A stretch of DNA of 22,257 nt from an uncultured Oscillospiraceae bacterium (GTDB lineage: Bacteria > Bacillota > Clostridia > Oscillospirales > Oscillospiraceae). A model generated the notes under the pieces. It had not been told where the DNA came from, searched no databases, and was given only the letters and a program-made list of their open reading frames with translations. Location: NCBI GenBank assembly GCA_910578735.1, contig CAJTSQ010000037.1, positions 1-22,257 on the forward strand, read 5' to 3'. Below, in pieces: positions 7,570 to 15,835 of this stretch (position 1 is its first letter; each line of letters opens with the position of its first letter). The translations under genes and the position numbers were made by a program.

Positions 7570-9477
7570 ATGGTTACCGGGAACAAGAAAACCAAGCAAA
7601 CAAAGAAACCGAAAAAAGTAAATAATCTCAGGTATGCCGAGTATTACGATATGCAGGGAACTTTTGATGAACTGTTCGCAAAGTCCAAAAACGGTGAAGT
7701 ATTTGGTAATCTGTCTGAGTTGATTTTCAGCAGAGACAACATTTTACTCGCCTATCGGAACATCAAGGGCAACGGCGGAAGCGTGACGCCCGGCACAGAT
7801 GGGCTGACCATCCGGGCGGTTGAAAAATATACCCCGGAAGCGTTGGTTCAGAAGGTGCGCAATATTGTCAGGAACTACAACCCGAGGGCCGTGCGGAGAA
7901 AAGAAATTCCCAAACAGAGCGACCCGAGCAAGATCCGTCCGCTGGGGATTCCCTGTATCTGGGACAGGCTGATACAGCAATGTATTTTACAAGTGCTGGA
8001 GCCAATTTGTGAAGCAAAATTCAGCGAAAACAGCTATGGGTTTCGACCAAACCGAAGCTGTGAACACGCAGTCGCGGCGGCTTGTAAGCATATGCAGCTA
8101 TCCCATATGCAGTATGTCGTTGAGTTTGACATCAAGGGATTCTTCGACAATGTGGACCATTCCAAACTCATCAAGCAAATGTGGGCGTTGGGAATACAGG
8201 ATAAGCGTTTGATTTACATGATTAAACGCATTTTGAAAGCCCCGGTTCAGTTAGAAAACGGCGCTGTCGTGACCCCTGATAAGGGTACGCCGCAGGGCGG
8301 CATTATTTCACCGCTGCTGGCGAACATCGTGCTGAACGAACTGGACTGGTGGGTGGACAGCCAGTGGCAGAATCATCCGGTGGCCGTGGCCAGAGGGAAA
8401 AACAGGCAGATAAAGGAGCGCATTGTATTTGACAAAAGTCATGGATATACCACAATGCGGCGAACCAACCTGAAAGAAATGCACATTGTACGCTACGCCG
8501 ATGATTTCCGCATATTCTGCCCTACAAAGGACTGTGCGGAGCGGACGCTGATTGCTGTTACCCAATGGCTGAAAGAGCGGCTTCGTCTGGACGTATCGCC
8601 GGAAAAGACGCGGGTGGTCAATCTCAACAAGCATTATTCTGAATTTCTCGGCATTAAAATGCGCCTGTGGCAGAAGAAAAATAAGCAAATTGTCCAATCG
8701 CGCGTCAGTGAAAAGGCGGTCAAACGGATTACGGCGGAAGCAAAGCGAAAAATCAAGGATATTGCGCGGCCACCCAAGGGCATGACAGAAGCAAGGGCGA
8801 TTCTCAACTATAATGCTTTTGTCATGGGTGAGCATGAGTATTACCAGATGGCGACAGGTGTCAGCGTGGACTTTCGAGACATTAGTTATCAGGTCAGCCG
8901 AACCATGAAGCGTCTGGGCGACAGGCTGAAAAAGGAGCCAAAGGAAAAAATCGGCGGAGCTGTTGTAGACCGATACGGTTCCTCTAAGCTGATTCGGTAT
9001 ATCAAAAATCTCCCGATTGCGCCCATCAGTTACGTGCGAACACGCGGCCCCAAATACAAAAATCCTCTGATTCAAAAGTACACGCCGGAGGGCAGAGCGA
9101 GAATCCACGAAAACCTTGCTTTCGATACCCGAATGCTCCACGCCCTTTTGCGTCAGGAGGTTCATAGCCAAAGTGCCGCTTATGCCGACAACCGGCTGTC
9201 ACTGTTCTGCGCACAGTACGGAAAATGCGCCGTTACCGGGCAGGTATTTGAAACGCTGGGTGATATTCATTGCCACCACAAACTTCCCTTAGCTATGGGC
9301 GGTAAGAATAATTACCAGAATTTGATTCTTGTCCGGGAAAGCATACACATCCTGATTCATGCTACATCTGAGCCGGCCATTACAAAGTATCTTTCTCAGT
9401 TAGCCCTAAACAAAAAACAGCTTGCAAAACTCAATAAACTCCGCAAAGAAGCGGGAAATCCGCCGATTTCTGCTTAA
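7570..9477 (+). CDS. ltrA: group II intron reverse transcriptase/maturase with HNH endonuclease
   Basis: This 635-residue protein starts at ATG 7570 behind GAGGAG. It has reverse-transcriptase blocks: RPLGIPCIWDRLIQQ, then YGFRPNRSC, then FDIKGFFDNVDH, then TPQGGIISPLLANI, then the catalytic YADD at Tyr309-Asp312. A maturase (X) domain follows. A C-terminal HNH nuclease (CAVTGQVF, then HCHHKLP around residues 567-573, then NLILVRESIHILIH) ends the protein. The RT copies the intron RNA into DNA at a new site, the X domain aids splicing, and the HNH cuts the second target strand. All domains appear complete, so the intron may still be mobile. Base use is less GC-rich than in the surrounding ICE genes, which suggests separate acquisition. 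Confidence 0.95.
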   Translation: MVTGNKKTKQTKKPKKVNNLRYAEYYDMQGTFDELFAKSKNGEVFGNLSELIFSRDNILLAYRNIKGNGGSVTPGTDGLTIRAVEKYTPEALVQKVRNIVRNYNPRAVRRKEIPKQSDPSKIRPLGIPCIWDRLIQQCILQVLEPICEAKFSENSYGFRPNRSCEHAVAAACKHMQLSHMQYVVEFDIKGFFDNVDHSKLIKQMWALGIQDKRLIYMIKRILKAPVQLENGAVVTPDKGTPQGGIISPLLANIVLNELDWWVDSQWQNHPVAVARGKNRQIKERIVFDKSHGYTTMRRTNLKEMHIVRYADDFRIFCPTKDCAERTLIAVTQWLKERLRLDVSPEKTRVVNLNKHYSEFLGIKMRLWQKKNKQIVQSRVSEKAVKRITAEAKRKIKDIARPPKGMTEARAILNYNAFVMGEHEYYQMATGVSVDFRDISYQVSRTMKRLGDRLKKEPKEKIGGAVVDRYGSSKLIRYIKNLPIAPISYVRTRGPKYKNPLIQKYTPEGRARIHENLAFDTRMLHALLRQEVHSQSAAYADNRLSLFCAQYGKCAVTGQVFETLGDIHCHHKLPLAMGGKNNYQNLILVRESIHILIHATSEPAITKYLSQLALNKKQLAKLNKLRKEAGNPPISA

Positions 9478-9560
9478 TCGGTTTCAGTGGGAAACAGCGG
9501 AACAAGCAAAAATGTTCAAGGTAATAACTTGTGATAATGTGTGCGAATTATTGTTGATGG

Positions 9561-9649
9561 AGCGCCGTGTGACGGGAAAGCCGTCATGCACGGTGCGGAG
9601 CGGGGGAAAAGCCGGAAACGTCAGATACTGTAGGCTTACCTATCGCTAT
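9561..9649 (+). ncRNA. group II intron domains V and VI
   Basis: Domain V begins AGC (9561-9563), the catalytic triad, and forms a hairpin around GAAA (CCGTG/CACGG outer, TGACGG/CCGTCA inner). Domain VI follows, with AAGCC pairing to GGCTT and a likely branch-point A in the TTACC that follows. The intron ends at T9649. Confidence 0.8.
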
Positions 9650-10764
9650 AGGCCGAAACCGCTCTGCTGCAGGCGATCATCCTCATGCTGTGGCAGGAGG
9701 CCCCGGAGTATGAACAGAACTTCTCCATGGTCATGCGGGTGCTGGAGTACGCCGAGGTGAAGGAGGAGGACGAGGAGTACGTCTCGCCCCTGGATCTGCT
9801 GTTTCAGGCCATGGAGCGCGAGGACCCCACCAGCGTGGCGGTGAGGCAATACAAAGTGTTTAAATTAGCCGCCGGCAAGACCTCAAAGTCGATCCTCGTG
9901 TCCACTGCCGTCCGGCTGGCCCCGTTCAATCTGCCCCAGATCAAGGCCATCACAGACCAGGACGATATGGATTTGTACACTTTGGGGGAGCAAAAGTGCG
10001 CACTGTATGCCGTCATCCCGGACAACGATAACTCATTTAATTTTTTAGTGAGTCTGCTGTATGCCCAAGCGTTCCAGGCCCTCTACTACAGCGCCGATCA
10101 GATCCACCACGGGGCATTGCCCTGCCACGTCCACTTCCTTCTGGACGAGTTCGCCGCCATGCCCCTCCCAGGCTTTACCCGTGAACTGGCCACCATGCGC
10201 TCCCGCAACATTTCCTCCAGTGTCATTATACAGAATATGGCGCAGATCAAGGAGATGTTTAAGGATTCGTGGGAGACGATTCCGGGAAACTGCGATACCA
10301 TATTATACCTTGGCGGAAACGAAGCGGCAACCCATAAGTACATTTCCGAGGCCCTGGGGAAAGCCACGATTGATACCAAGACGCACGGTCAGACCAAGGG
10401 AAAATCCGGCTCCTATTCCACCAATTTTCAAATGAGTGGCCGCGAATTACTTACTCCAGATGAGGTACGGGGGCTGGACAACCGCTACGCCATCCTCTTC
10501 ATCCGGGGGGCGAAGCCGGTCATGGATCTGAAGTACGAGCTGACCCAGCACCCGGCCATCCGCCATACCATCGATGGCGGCGGGCCGCCCTACATCCACC
10601 ATCAGGAGAAGCCTGAAGTGAAATTCCCCGGCGAATCGCTGTTCGCTGAAATAACGGACGATACGTCCGATGATGAAGAAAAGGAGACTGAAGTCTATGA
10701 AGAACCCCAAGAACCTGAAGAAGAATCCTCCGAAGAACACCCTGGAGAGCCAGAGGAAGATTGA
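9650..10764 (+). CDS. virD4: VirD4/TraG coupling protein, 3' exon
   Basis: This exon completes the coupling protein. It begins with AG, which finishes the split Lys codon, and runs AETALLQA onward, giving a spliced product of 602 residues, the usual length for the family. It contains the Walker B-like FLLDEFAAMPLPGF (around residue 391 of the joined protein) and the conserved block ending LYLGGNEAATHKYISEALGK, then RYAILFIRGAKPVMDLKYEL. The last 50 or so residues are an acidic, disordered tail rich in Glu, which may contact the relaxase or PcfB. The VirB2-like gene starts inside the final 68 bases in another frame. Before splicing, no start codon with a ribosome site is seen for this half alone. 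Confidence 0.9.
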
Positions 10765-11059
10765 GCGCCGCGCCAAGCGGGCCTACGCCGTGTTCGCCTG
10801 TCTGGTGCTGTCCATGGCCGTGATGATCGTCCCCGCCTTCGCCGCCGATGATCCCCTCCAGATTGTGGAAAATTTGTCTGACTTCATCTTTTCCCTGATC
10901 CGTGCCATCGGTCTGATCCTGCTGGGCTTCGGCATCCTCCAGCTGGGCCTGTCCCTCAAAAGCCACGACCCCTCCCAGCGGGCCAACGGTATGCTCACCA
11001 TCGCCGGCGGCATCGTCATCACCTTCACCCGTGAGATCCTCACCCTCATCACCGGCTGA
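10697..11059 (+). CDS. small membrane protein of the mating channel (Maff2/VirB2-like)
   Basis: This 120-residue protein starts at ATG 10697, ten bases after AAGGAG, inside the end of virD4 in another frame. A basic N-terminus (about 40 residues) precedes a signal-like hydrophobic segment (AYAVFACLVLSMAVMIVPAFAAD) with an AFA-A cleavage-like site, followed by two more hydrophobic helices, IFSLIRAIGLILLGFGILQLG and ANGMLTIAGGIVITFTREILTLITG. This layout matches VirB2/TrbC-type pilins and the Maff2-like proteins of Tn1549-like elements. It likely forms part of the surface or membrane portion of the channel. The family assignment rests on topology and position. Confidence 0.65.
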   Translation: MKNPKNLKKNPPKNTLESQRKIERRAKRAYAVFACLVLSMAVMIVPAFAADDPLQIVENLSDFIFSLIRAIGLILLGFGILQLGLSLKSHDPSQRANGMLTIAGGIVITFTREILTLITG

Positions 11060-11074
11060 TGAGGACAGCAGCAG

Positions 11075-11100
11075 GGGGAGGGCGCGTCCGCGCTCTCCCC
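11075..11100 (+). repeat. GC-rich stem-loop in the pilin-trbL gap
   Basis: GGGGAGGGCGCG (11075-11086) pairs with CGCGCTCTCCCC (11089-11100), with one G-U pair and a tight loop. No T run follows, so it is more likely an mRNA-processing or stability element setting the pilin/TrbL ratio than a terminator. Confidence 0.4.
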
Positions 11101-11127
11101 ACTCGTTTCCCGCAGGAGGTGATTTGA

Positions 11128-11973
11128 TTGGGAAGCGGAAACTGGATCGTGGACAACCTGAATTCCGCCCTGGGGACCTGGAACGGCAAGCTGGCGGAGA
11201 TCTGGACGCTGGTCAGCACTACGCCGGAAAACTTCAAGGGCGGCGCGGTCTGGACGGTGATCACCGGCATCAACGGTGCGCTCCAGGCCATCGGCTGCGC
11301 CCTGCTGGTGCTGTTTTTCGTGATGGGCGTTGTGAAAACCTGCGGCAGTTTTACGGAATTGAAGAAACCAGAGATGGTATTCAAATGCTTCATCCGTTTT
11401 GTGCTGGCCCAGGCGGCGGTGACCCACGGCATGGAGCTGATGTCGGCGCTGTTCCAGGTGGCTCAGGGGATGATTGTCACTATCATGGATTCCTCCGGGC
11501 TGGCAGGGCTGACTGACACTACCCTGCCCGCCGAGATGGTGACCATCATTGAGGACGTGAGTTTTCTGGACAGTATTCCCCTGTGGGCCGTCACCCTGCT
11601 GGGCTCGCTGGTGATTTGGGTGCTGTCGCTGGTGATGATTTTGACGGTTTATAGTCGATTTTTTAAGTTATACATGGCGACCGCTATCGCGCCCATCCCC
11701 ATGGCCAGCTTTGCGGGACAGCCCTCCAGCAGCATCGGCGTGGCCTTTCTGAAAAGCTATGCCGCCATCTGCCTGGAGGGCTGTGTGATCGTACTGGCCT
11801 GTGTGATTTTCTCGGCGTTTGCGTCCGCCCCGCCTGCCATTGCGGACGATACCCTGGCGGCGGCCACCATCGTGTGGAACTATGTGGGGGAACTCATTTT
11901 CAATTTTTTGGTGCTGGTGGGCGCTATTAAAATGAGCGACCGGCTCATCCGGGAGCTGATGGGCTTAGGTTAA
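11128..11973 (+). CDS. TrbL/VirB6-like polytopic conjugation protein
   Basis: This 281-residue membrane protein starts at TTG 11128, behind AGGAGG (11114-11119). It has about six hydrophobic segments: ALQAIGCALLVLFFVMGVV, a helix around FIRFVLAQAAVTHGMEL, LWAVTLLGSLVIWVLSLVMI, a segment rich in Ala/Pro (TAIAPIPMASFAG), GCVIVLACVIFSAFASA, and ELIFNFLVLVGAIKM. The fold type and position match TrbL/VirB6, the inner-membrane core of type IV secretion channels. Its stop codon overlaps the stop of the reverse-strand gene that follows, so the two genes meet tail to tail. Confidence 0.78.
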   Translation: MGSGNWIVDNLNSALGTWNGKLAEIWTLVSTTPENFKGGAVWTVITGINGALQAIGCALLVLFFVMGVVKTCGSFTELKKPEMVFKCFIRFVLAQAAVTHGMELMSALFQVAQGMIVTIMDSSGLAGLTDTTLPAEMVTIIEDVSFLDSIPLWAVTLLGSLVIWVLSLVMILTVYSRFFKLYMATAIAPIPMASFAGQPSSSIGVAFLKSYAAICLEGCVIVLACVIFSAFASAPPAIADDTLAAATIVWNYVGELIFNFLVLVGAIKMSDRLIRELMGLG

Positions 11974-12305
11974 AACAGCCCCTCGGTGTTGATGGCATAC
12001 TCGCCGTTGGCCCTGGCCTGCCGGACGCGGTAGGCCAGCAGCTCCGCCATGGCCCGCTCCTCCCGCCAACCGTCCAGCAGCCCCCAGAGGCGGCGGAGCA
12101 GCGTCACCACCCAGGACAGGGCCGCCAGCCCGACCATGGCGAAGAAGATGCCGTCCGCCAGGGCGGTGTGGGCCTGATACCAGCCGTGAAACGCGGTGAG
12201 CATCAGGACTGCGTACAGCATGGGGATGCCCAGCCGGAGCTTGATTGCCAAGCGGAGCAGGATGGGCAGAAGAAACAGACCGATCCCTAAAATCATAAAC
12301 ATCAT
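11970..12305 (-). CDS. small membrane protein of unknown function
   Basis: On the reverse strand, ATG 12305 (or 12302) follows GGGAGG by nine bases and gives 111 residues: MMFMILGIGLFLLPILLRLA, then two to three more hydrophobic stretches and a soluble basic C-terminal helix (LLRRLWGLLDGWREERAMAEL). I recognise no family. The stop codon shares bases with the trbL stop. A 7-bp inverted repeat (TGCGACA/TGTCGCA, 12306-12338) brackets the ribosome site and could fold over it. As an antisense gene in the conjugation operon it could be a regulator or a cargo gene; nothing settles this. Confidence 0.6.
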   Translation of the reverse strand: MMFMILGIGLFLLPILLRLAIKLRLGIPMLYAVLMLTAFHGWYQAHTALADGIFFAMVGLAALSWVVTLLRRLWGLLDGWREERAMAELLAYRVRQARANGEYAINTEGLF

Positions 12306-12338
12306 TGCGACAGACCTCCCTTTTTCTGGTTTGTCGCA
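12306..12338 (-). repeat. inverted repeat around the ribosome site of the membrane-protein gene
   Basis: TGCGACA (12306-12312) and TGTCGCA (12332-12338) are perfect inverses. On the reverse-strand transcript they enclose the GGGAGG ribosome site (12315-12320), so the loop could modulate translation, or the dyad could bind a repressor. Confidence 0.4.
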
Positions 12339-12387
12339 TAGTACCATAGGCAGGCAGGCTTTACAACAGTCTGTCTGCCGATTCCTA

Positions 12388-12424
12388 CATTCAGCTTGAA
12401 TGCAGCCATTTTATAATGTATAAT
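12388..12424 (+). promoter_or_regulatory. promoter with overlapping operator palindrome
   Basis: TTGAAT (12396-12401) and TATAAT (12419-12424) are 17 bases apart; a second TATAAT is at 12412-12417. A perfect palindrome, CATTCA-gct-TGAATG (12388-12402), covers the -35 box, as a repressor operator would. It serves the flavodoxin-family gene at 12454. Confidence 0.65.
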
Positions 12425-12453
12425 AGGGGAAATTCCATCAGCGGGAGGCAGCT

Positions 12454-13041
12454 ATGAAAAGAATTGTCATCATCCAGGGTGGCGGACGGCCCAAAGGAAA
12501 TACGGCGCAGTTAATAGACCATTTCAGGCGAGGCGCGGAGGAAGTCGGTCACAGCGTGGAAGTGATCTCTCTGCTGCGGAATGAGGTAAAGGGCTGCCTG
12601 GGCTGTAATGCCTGCCGGTACGGAAAACCCTGCGTACAGAAAGACAGCTTCAATGACCTTGTTCCTAAAATTAAGGAAGCGGATCTGTTGGTCTTCGCAT
12701 CCCCGCTGTATTTCTGGACAATTTCCGCCAAACTTAAAGCATTCATTGAACGATTCTACTGTATCGCGGAGGAGGATTCCAACCCGCCTCTGGGCCGGTA
12801 TGAAAAATATCCAGAAAAGGACTGCGCCCTGCTGATGACGGCAGCAGATAACTTTTTCTGGACTTTTGAACAGGCGGTGTCCTATTACCGCTTTGCGCTG
12901 GTCAACTACATCGGTTTTCACGACAAGGGAATGCTGCTGGCAGGTGGCTGCGGCGACACCAACGGAAAACCTCAAATTGGCAAGACGGATTATCTGGAAA
13001 AAGCATATCAATTCGGGAAAACTATTTACAACAAATCATAA
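12454..13041 (+). CDS. flavodoxin-family NAD(P)H/FMN oxidoreductase
   Basis: This 195-residue protein starts at ATG 12454 behind GGGAGG. It opens KRIVIIQGGGRPKGNTAQLI, the FMN phosphate loop of the flavodoxin/NADPH-dependent FMN reductase family. It then has a Cys motif (CLGCNACRYGKPC), typical of the iron-sulfur-flavoprotein-like branch, and FASPLYFWTISAKLKAFIERFY, which contacts the flavin. It probably reduces quinones, nitro compounds or metals with NAD(P)H. It has its own regulated-looking promoter and a terminator at 13048-13083, so it is a self-contained cargo gene inserted between the trbL and prgI parts of the conjugation operon. Confidence 0.85.
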   Translation: MKRIVIIQGGGRPKGNTAQLIDHFRRGAEEVGHSVEVISLLRNEVKGCLGCNACRYGKPCVQKDSFNDLVPKIKEADLLVFASPLYFWTISAKLKAFIERFYCIAEEDSNPPLGRYEKYPEKDCALLMTAADNFFWTFEQAVSYYRFALVNYIGFHDKGMLLAGGCGDTNGKPQIGKTDYLEKAYQFGKTIYNKS

Positions 13042-13047
13042 AAATCC

Positions 13048-13083
13048 GAGAGGATGGGCCGGTGGCCTGTCCTCTCATTTTTG
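13048..13083 (+). terminator. intrinsic terminator after the flavodoxin gene
   Basis: GAGAGGA (13048-13054) pairs with TCCTCTC (13070-13076), with GGCC/GGCC pairing inside and ATTTTTG following. It lies six bases past the stop and just before the prgI ribosome site. Confidence 0.85.
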
Positions 13084-13098
13084 TAGGAGGTGATACCC

Positions 13099-13452
13099 AT
13101 AGAAGTCCGCATCAACAAAGAAGTTCGGGACTATCAGGAAAGCCTGTTCTTCGGGCTGTCCCTGCGGCAGTTCCTGTTCGCCTTGCTGGCCGTGGTCGTG
13201 GCGGTGGGGCTGTATTTTGGTCTGCGAAATGTGGTGGGCAGCGGCGAGATCGGCTGGATCTGCGTCCTGGCGGCGTTCCCCTTCGCCCTGGGCGGCTTTT
13301 TTACCTACAACGGCATGACCTTTGAAAAGTTTCTGCTGGCCGTCATCCGCTCGGAGCTGCTGTACCCCAGAAAACTGGTGTTTCGGGCGGAGAACCTATA
13401 CGCCAAAGCGCTGGAACACTCCACCGTAAAGGAGGCATTATACCTTGATTAA
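13099..13452 (+). CDS. PrgI-family conjugation membrane protein (non-standard ATA start)
   Basis: This protein of about 117 residues reads IEVRINKEVRDYQESLFFGLSLRQFLFALLAVV. It has two membrane segments and a C-terminal helix, exactly the PrgI pattern. PrgI proteins help anchor VirB4 in Gram-positive conjugation systems. The family begins at (M)-I/E-V, here the ATA codon at 13099-13101, eight bases after a perfect AGGAGG (13085-13090). The only in-frame standard codon upstream, GTG at 13090, overlaps that ribosome site and cannot be used with it. The gene thus probably starts at ATA. Its end overlaps the virB4 start by eight bases. Confidence 0.82.
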   Translation: MEVRINKEVRDYQESLFFGLSLRQFLFALLAVVVAVGLYFGLRNVVGSGEIGWICVLAAFPFALGGFFTYNGMTFEKFLLAVIRSELLYPRKLVFRAENLYAKALEHSTVKEALYLD

Positions 13453-15775
13453 AACCCTGCAAAATACGCTGAAGCAGGACCGGGAGGGCTTTGTCCTCCC
13501 CAAGTCCGTGCAGGACGCCATCCCCATCCGCCGCCTGTGGCCGGATGGGATTTTTCAATTCGGGAGCAAATTCTCCAAGACCATCCGCTTCTCGGACATC
13601 AACTACGCCATCGCGTCCAAAGAGAACAAAACGTCCATGTTCCTGGGCTACTCCGAACTTTTGAACGCCCTGGACACCGGCTCCACCACCAAGCTGACCA
13701 TCAACAACAAACGGCTCAACCGCCAGGACTTCGAGCAGAAGATCCTGCTGCCCAGGCAGGACGATTTTCTGGACGGCTACCGGGCCGAGTACAACGCCAT
13801 GCTCATGGATAAGGTGACGGACAGCTCCAACAGCGTAGTCCAGGAGCGGTACGTCACCCTCTCCGTCCACCGCAAGAGCATTGAGGAGGCCCGCACCTTC
13901 TTCGACCGGGTGACGGCGGACGTGACCACCCGCCTCAGCCACCTGGACGCCCGCAGTGAGGAGCTGGATGCGGTGGAGCGGCTGCGCATTCTCCATGACT
14001 TCTACCGCACCGGGGAGGAAACCGAGTTCCATGTGGACCTGCGGGACCTCATGCGGAAGGGCCATTCCTTCAAAGACTCCATCTGCCCGGACAGCCTGGA
14101 GTTCAAGAAAGATCACTTCGTCATGGGCGATAAATTTGGCCGGGTGCTGTTCCTGAAGGAGTACGCCAGCTACATCAAGGACTCCATGATCAGTGAGTTG
14201 ACCGCTCTGAACCGCACCATGATGCTGTCCATTGACGTGATCCCCGTCCCCACGGACGAGGCGGTGCGAGAGATGCAGAGCCGTCTGCTGGGTGTCGAGA
14301 CGAATGTCACCAACTGGCAGCGGCGGCAGAACAGCAACAACAACTTCTCCGCCGTTGTCCCCTACGACCTGGAACAGCAGCGGAAGGAGACCCGTGAAAT
14401 GCTGGACGATCTCACCACCCGTGACCAGCGGATGATGTTTGCCGTGGTGACGCTGGTGCATCTGGCGGACAGCAAGGAGGAGCTGGACAGCGACACGGAC
14501 GCCCTCCAGTCCGCCGCCCGGAAGCACCTGTGCCAGCTGGCCACCTTGAACTGGCAGCAGGCGGACGGGCTGGTGACGGCCCTGCCCCTGGGCCTGCGGC
14601 GGATCGACGCCCTGCGCACCCTGACCACTGAGGCCCTGGCCGTCCTCATGCCCTTCAAGGCTCAGGAGGTGCGGGATCAGGGCGGCGTGTACTACGGGCA
14701 AAACGTCATCAGTAAGAATCTCATCATCGCCAATCGGAAGGAGCTGCTGAACGGAAACGGCTTCGTACTGGGGGTGTCCGGCTCCGGTAAGTCCTTCACC
14801 GCCAAGCGGGAGATGGTCAACTTGGCGCTCTCTACGGGCGATGACATCATCGTCATAGATCCTGAGTCGGAGTACCGCCCCCTCATTGAAGGGCTGGGCG
14901 GCGAAGTGGTCAGCATTTCCGCCACCTCCCCCAATCACATCAACGCCATGGACATGGAGCAGGGCTACGGGGACGGCGAGAACCCGGTGGTGCTGAAGTC
15001 CGAGTTCCTGCTGTCCCTGTGTGAGCAGCTCATGGGGGACCGCCTGCTCTCCGCCAAGGAAAAATCCATCATCGACCGCTGCACCGCCAACGTCTACCAC
15101 GGTTACATCAAGAGCGGCTACCAGGGCAACGCGCCCACCCTCCAGGACTTCCACGCAGAACTGCTCCGCCAGTCCGAGCCGGAGGCCCGTGACGTGGCCC
15201 TGGCAATCGAGCTGTTCACCGAGGGCAGCCTCAACACCTTCGCCAAACCCACCAACGTGGACACGGACGCCCGAATTTTGTGCTACGACATCCGGGATCT
15301 GGGCAAGCAGCTCCTCCCCGTTGGTATGCTGGTGGTGCTGGACAGCGTGTTCAACCGCATCATCCGAAACCGCTCTGTGGGCCGGAACACCTGGGTCTAT
15401 ATTGACGAAATTTATTTGCTGTTTCAGCACGAATACAGCGCAAATTTCCTCTTTACCCTCTGGAAACGCGTCAGAAAGTACGGGGCCTGCTGCACCGGAT
15501 TGACTCAGAATGTAGATGATCTGCTCCAGTCCCACACCGCCCGGACGATGCTGGCCAACAGCGAATTCCTGGTCATGCTCAACCAGGCGGCCACGGACCG
15601 GGCGGAGCTGGCGCGGCTGCTGAACATTTCGGACAATCAGCTCTCCTACATCACCAACGTGGATTTCGGGCGCGGCCTCATCAAATGCGGCAGCGCCATC
15701 GTGCCGTTTATGGACAATTTCCCCAAGAATCGGCTCTACCGCTTGATGACTACAAAATTAAGTGAGACAGCATGA
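13445..15775 (+). CDS. virB4: VirB4-like conjugation ATPase
   Basis: This 776-residue protein starts at TTG 13445 after GGAGG, overlapping prgI. It is the cytoplasmic ATPase that powers assembly of the type IV secretion channel. The Walker A motif is GVSGSGKSF (Gly443-Ser450, Lys449 binding phosphate), followed by IDPESEYRPLIEGLGGEV. The Walker B motif is WVYIDEIYLL (Asp654-Glu655). TGLTQNVDDLLQS and LANSEFLVMLNQA follow, as in VirB4/TraE proteins. Length and motifs are complete. It is the most conserved gene of the module and the best marker for classifying the element. Confidence 0.93.
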   Translation: MIKTLQNTLKQDREGFVLPKSVQDAIPIRRLWPDGIFQFGSKFSKTIRFSDINYAIASKENKTSMFLGYSELLNALDTGSTTKLTINNKRLNRQDFEQKILLPRQDDFLDGYRAEYNAMLMDKVTDSSNSVVQERYVTLSVHRKSIEEARTFFDRVTADVTTRLSHLDARSEELDAVERLRILHDFYRTGEETEFHVDLRDLMRKGHSFKDSICPDSLEFKKDHFVMGDKFGRVLFLKEYASYIKDSMISELTALNRTMMLSIDVIPVPTDEAVREMQSRLLGVETNVTNWQRRQNSNNNFSAVVPYDLEQQRKETREMLDDLTTRDQRMMFAVVTLVHLADSKEELDSDTDALQSAARKHLCQLATLNWQQADGLVTALPLGLRRIDALRTLTTEALAVLMPFKAQEVRDQGGVYYGQNVISKNLIIANRKELLNGNGFVLGVSGSGKSFTAKREMVNLALSTGDDIIVIDPESEYRPLIEGLGGEVVSISATSPNHINAMDMEQGYGDGENPVVLKSEFLLSLCEQLMGDRLLSAKEKSIIDRCTANVYHGYIKSGYQGNAPTLQDFHAELLRQSEPEARDVALAIELFTEGSLNTFAKPTNVDTDARILCYDIRDLGKQLLPVGMLVVLDSVFNRIIRNRSVGRNTWVYIDEIYLLFQHEYSANFLFTLWKRVRKYGACCTGLTQNVDDLLQSHTARTMLANSEFLVMLNQAATDRAELARLLNISDNQLSYITNVDFGRGLIKCGSAIVPFMDNFPKNRLYRLMTTKLSETA

Positions 15776-15789
15776 GGATAACTGGAACG

Positions 15790-15807
15790 GGGCCGCGCCT
15801 GCGGCCC
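15790..15807 (+). repeat. GC-rich stem-loop between virB4 and the hydrolase gene
   Basis: GGGCCGC (15790-15796) pairs with GCGGCCC (15801-15807) around a 4-base loop. A T-rich but interrupted stretch follows. It could be a weak terminator or a processing site that lowers expression of the gene downstream. Confidence 0.45.
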
Positions 15808-15835
15808 TGTTCTTCGTTCTGGGAGGTGATAAATC

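Larger units (their letters stand above)
6803..9649 (+). mobile_element. group II intron with intron-encoded protein
   Basis: This 2847-base intron begins GTGCGAC (6803) and ends CGCTAT (9649), matching the GUGYG start and AY end of group II introns. Joining 6802 to 9650 recreates an AAG codon and one 603-codon virD4 frame, which fixes both ends. TTGTCC at 7239-7244 can pair with the last six exon bases (GGACGA, with one G-U pair), as expected for EBS1-IBS1. The structured 5' ribozyme part is 6803-7560. The IEP lies in the domain IV position. Domains V and VI are 9561-9649. It appears intact and inserted in the coding strand, so splicing could keep virD4 functional. Confidence 0.9.

Noticed and set aside
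8308..9171. 287-codon reverse-strand frame within the intron
   Set aside because: It is a shadow of the RT-maturase gene, with no ribosome site and no recognisable domain.
13343..15535. 730-codon open frame on the reverse strand
   Set aside because: It is antisense to virB4, which has complete Walker motifs and a ribosome site. The reverse translation is low-complexity and matches no family.
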